Source: Pseudomonadota bacterium
GTDB taxonomy: Bacteria > Pseudomonadota > Gammaproteobacteria > Steroidobacterales > Steroidobacteraceae
Direction of reading: 5' to 3'
Assembly (NCBI GenBank): GCA_021851405.1
Contig: JAJZDW010000013.1
Location: forward strand, 18,114-82,113
Length of the DNA stretch: 64,000 nt
Below the pieces are notes generated by a model that was given only the letters and a program-made list of their open reading frames with translations, searched no databases and was not told the origin of the DNA. Of the stretch, positions 62,207-64,000 are shown one piece after another. The first letter of the stretch is position 1; each line of letters opens with the position of its first letter. The position numbers and the translations under genes are program-made.

Positions 62207-63760
62207 ATGTCTGTTGCAGGTGGTGCAGCAGACCGCTCCGGAAAGGCTAATCGCCGCACCCCGGGGATGCACGTCGATGGGAAGTCGGACGGGTCCGTAA
62301 TACCTGCGAAGCAGCCGAACAATATCGACGGACTGGTGGCGGAGGCTGTCGAGGGAAGGGACCCGATCAAGGGGAACACGGGCAAGCAAAACGCGTCCCG
62401 GACTCAGAGCCGGATCGATGCGCACAGTGCGCTTGAACGTGTACGCAAAGCTGCAAAGGCGGATAAGAAAAGACGGTTCACGGCGCTCCTGCACCACGTG
62501 AGCGTCGATCGGTTGCGTGAGGCGTACTTGGCTTCGAAGAAGCACGCCGCAGCGGGAGTCGATGGCGTCTCGTGGCAGTACTATGGCGAGCAGCTCGAAG
62601 AAAATCTTCGGGATCTACACGCCAGGGTGCATCGCGGAGCGTATCGGGCGAAGCCCTCGCGTAGAGTGTACATCCCGAAACCGGATGGCCGGCAACGGCC
62701 CCTGGGCATTGTGGCACTGGAGGACAAAATCCTGCAGCGAGCTGTGGTGTCGGTGATGAATGCAATCTATGAAAGCGATTTTCTCGGCTTCTCATACGGC
62801 TTTCGACCAGGACGTGGGGCACATGATGCGCTCGACGCGTTGGCGGTCGGAATCACCGGCAAGAAGGTGAACTGGGTGCTCGATGCCGATATCCGTGGTT
62901 TCTTCGATACCATCGACCACGGGTGGCTGATCAAGTTCATCGAGCATCGAATTGCGGATCGTAGGGTCCTGCGACTCATCCAGAAGTGGTTGAGAGCGGG
63001 AGTCATGGAACAGGGAAAACGTACGCCGACGGAGGTTGGCTCCCCGCAAGGGGCAACGGCGTCGCCGTTGCTGGCCAACATTTGTCTGCATTATGCGCTT
63101 GACCTGTGGGTGCAGCAATGGAGGCAGCGGTACGGGCGCGGTGATATCATCATCGTCCGCTACTGCGATGACTTCGTGCTCGGCTTCCAGCATGACTTCG
63201 ATGCACAGCGGTTCCTTCGAGCCCTCCGCGAACGACTCGCGCGGTTCAATCTGGAGCTGCATCCCGAGAAGACCCGGCTCATTGCCTTCGGGAGGTTTGC
63301 TGCCTCCCGCCGCCAAGAGCAGGGACAATCAGGTGCACCGCAGCCCTTCAACTTCCTTGGGTTGACGCACTGTTGTGGTCGCTCGAGGACTGGGAAGTTC
63401 AGGTTACAGCGTCACACGATGACTGCGCGTTTGAGGGCGAAAGTACAAGAGATTGCTCTGGAGCTTCGCCGTCGTCGGCATGACTCGATCGCGTCGCAAG
63501 GTGAGTGGCTGGGAGCTGTCCTGCGCGGACACTACGCGTATTACGGCGTGCCGACCAACATCGCGGCGCTCGCTGTCTTCCGCCGGGAGATCACGCAGCG
63601 CTGGCGGCGGTCGCTCCTACGCCGCAGCCAGCGCCGGCGGCTCGACTGGGCGCGCATGAATCGCCTCGTTGATCGATGGCTTCCCACGGCCCGCATTATC
63701 CAACCCTGGCCGCAAGCGCGCTTTGCTGTTCGAACCCGAGATAAGAGCCCAGTGCGGTAG
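62207..63760 (+). CDS. ltrA: Group II intron reverse transcriptase/maturase
   Basis: This 517-residue protein has RT blocks RVYIPKPDGRQRPLGI, QRAVVSVMNAIYESDFLGFSYGFRPG, VLDADIRGFFDTIDH, GSPQGATASPLLANICLHY, and the catalytic motif RYCDDFVLGF, where YADD is usual. A maturase X domain (RRRHDSIASQGEWLGAVLRGHYAYYGVP) follows; there is no HNH endonuclease domain. It would splice the intron and copy it into new sites. The stop lies inside domain V. All catalytic Asp residues are present. Confidence 0.92.
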   Translation: MSVAGGAADRSGKANRRTPGMHVDGKSDGSVIPAKQPNNIDGLVAEAVEGRDPIKGNTGKQNASRTQSRIDAHSALERVRKAAKADKKRRFTALLHHVSVDRLREAYLASKKHAAAGVDGVSWQYYGEQLEENLRDLHARVHRGAYRAKPSRRVYIPKPDGRQRPLGIVALEDKILQRAVVSVMNAIYESDFLGFSYGFRPGRGAHDALDALAVGITGKKVNWVLDADIRGFFDTIDHGWLIKFIEHRIADRRVLRLIQKWLRAGVMEQGKRTPTEVGSPQGATASPLLANICLHYALDLWVQQWRQRYGRGDIIIVRYCDDFVLGFQHDFDAQRFLRALRERLARFNLELHPEKTRLIAFGRFAASRRQEQGQSGAPQPFNFLGLTHCCGRSRTGKFRLQRHTMTARLRAKVQEIALELRRRRHDSIASQGEWLGAVLRGHYAYYGVPTNIAALAVFRREITQRWRRSLLRRSQRRRLDWARMNRLVDRWLPTARIIQPWPQARFAVRTRDKSPVR

Positions 63761-63778
63761 CTCCGCACGCTGGGATCT
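63745..63778 (+). ncRNA. Group II intron domain V
   Basis: GAGCCCAGTGCGG-TAGCT-CCGCACGCTGGGATC is a 34-nt hairpin with the GAGCC...GATC pattern of domain V, the catalytic centre of group II introns. It overlaps the last codons of the reverse transcriptase gene. Confidence 0.8.
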
Positions 63779-63874
63779 GTGCGGGGGGGGGCGGTTCGCG
63801 TCCGTATCGACGCGAATCGTCCCTACCGCGACCGCATCAGCATGGATGGCAAGGGCCGCTGGGTCGATAATGTC

Positions 63875-64000
63875 GGCTCTGTTGAAAAACGAGTGGGTTA
63901 CGCCGCGACGTAAGGGTTGATGCGGGAGAAGTCGAGCTTGCCTGCGATCATGAAGATGACCATGCGGATGGTACGGAACCGGCCGTATCCGCGGGCCTTG
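63875..64000 (-). mobile_element. End of an IS element with transposase C-terminus
   Basis: On the minus strand the reading KARGYGRFRTIRMVIFMIAGK, then LDFSRINPYVAA and a stop at 63898, is a transposase-like C-terminus; the terminal motif GGCTCTGTTGAAAAAC begins at 63875. Both fit an ISL3-like or related family, but too little is present to name it. It cuts off the IS3 OrfB fragment lying before it. Confidence 0.6.

Larger units (their letters stand above)
61930..63833 (+). mobile_element. Group II intron (5' end approximate)
   Basis: The 3' part is clear: domain V GAGCCCAGTGCGGTAG..CTCCGCACGCTGGGATC at about 63745-63777, then a domain VI-like hairpin with TTCGCGTC/GACGCGAA and an ending near CCCTACCGCGAC. 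The downstream exon reads RISMDGKGRWVDNV, part of an IS3 OrfB, so it inserted into that element. The 5' boundary is not resolved and is placed just before the small ORF that usually opens such introns. Confidence 0.75.

Noticed and set aside
63534-63760. 75-residue minus-strand ORF over the reverse transcriptase end
   Set aside because: Antisense to the maturase X domain and domain V; no independent support.

Overview
This is a high-GC stretch with compact operons and many ATGA/GTGA stop-start overlaps, of the kind seen in Gammaproteobacteria. System I cytochrome c maturation, a HiPIP, minor type IV pilins with PilY1, and SoeABC next to DabAB suggest a respiring, sulfur-oxidising autotroph or mixotroph. 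The species cannot be named from the sequence alone.

Layout. 1-7.7 kb is a lithotrophy block: the 5' end of dabA, dabB, a divergent LysR regulator and soeCBA (cytoplasmic sulfite oxidation to quinone). 8-12.8 kb holds a secreted GH92 mannosidase-like protein fused to a YVTN propeller, a rhodanese and a lipoprotein. 13-17.8 kb has an SDR and a zinc-type ABC operon (binding protein, ATPase, two permeases) ending in its own Fur/Zur-family regulator, with a perfect 15-bp operator-like palindrome at its front. 17.8-20.2 kb has an SGNH hydrolase, HiPIP and AlkB.

20.2-26.3 kb is an accessory island of visibly lower GC. It contains an IS3 element with a disrupted orfA, a two-gene unit with an intact alarmone-synthetase (RelA/SpoT) domain, small unknown genes, a ParE-type toxin-antitoxin pair and a decayed tyrosine integrase lying just downstream of a tRNA-Leu(UAA) gene. 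That tRNA gene is interrupted inside the anticodon by a 265-nt group I intron.

26.4-32.9 kb is ccmABCDEFGHI (cytochrome c maturation). 33-35.3 kb has a KGG-repeat stress protein and a secreted phosphodiesterase-like enzyme. 35.3-41.7 kb is a TPP-riboswitch-controlled thiamine operon, thiC-O-S-G-E-F-D. 42-46 kb has two glycine-rich envelope-type proteins, a Na+/H+ antiporter and a secreted beta-propeller protein. 46-52.7 kb is the minor pilin operon fimT-pilV-W-X-Y1-E, with a perfect CRP/Vfr-type site upstream and an L-type-lectin-like domain at the N-terminus of PilY1.

53-60.5 kb carries a secreted peroxiredoxin, an LVIVD-repeat protein, a cupin, an S9 peptidase, an OsmC protein and a type II NADH dehydrogenase. 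60.5-64 kb is a mobile-element junkyard: IS21-like terminal repeats, an IS3 orfA remnant, a group II intron with its reverse transcriptase inserted in an IS3 orfB fragment, and the end of a further IS.

How it fits together: CO2/bicarbonate uptake (Dab) would support carbon fixation driven by sulfite oxidation (Soe). Electrons pass through quinone (also fed by NDH-2) to c-type cytochromes (Ccm) and HiPIP. Surface attachment is served by pili tipped with an unusual lectin-PilY1.
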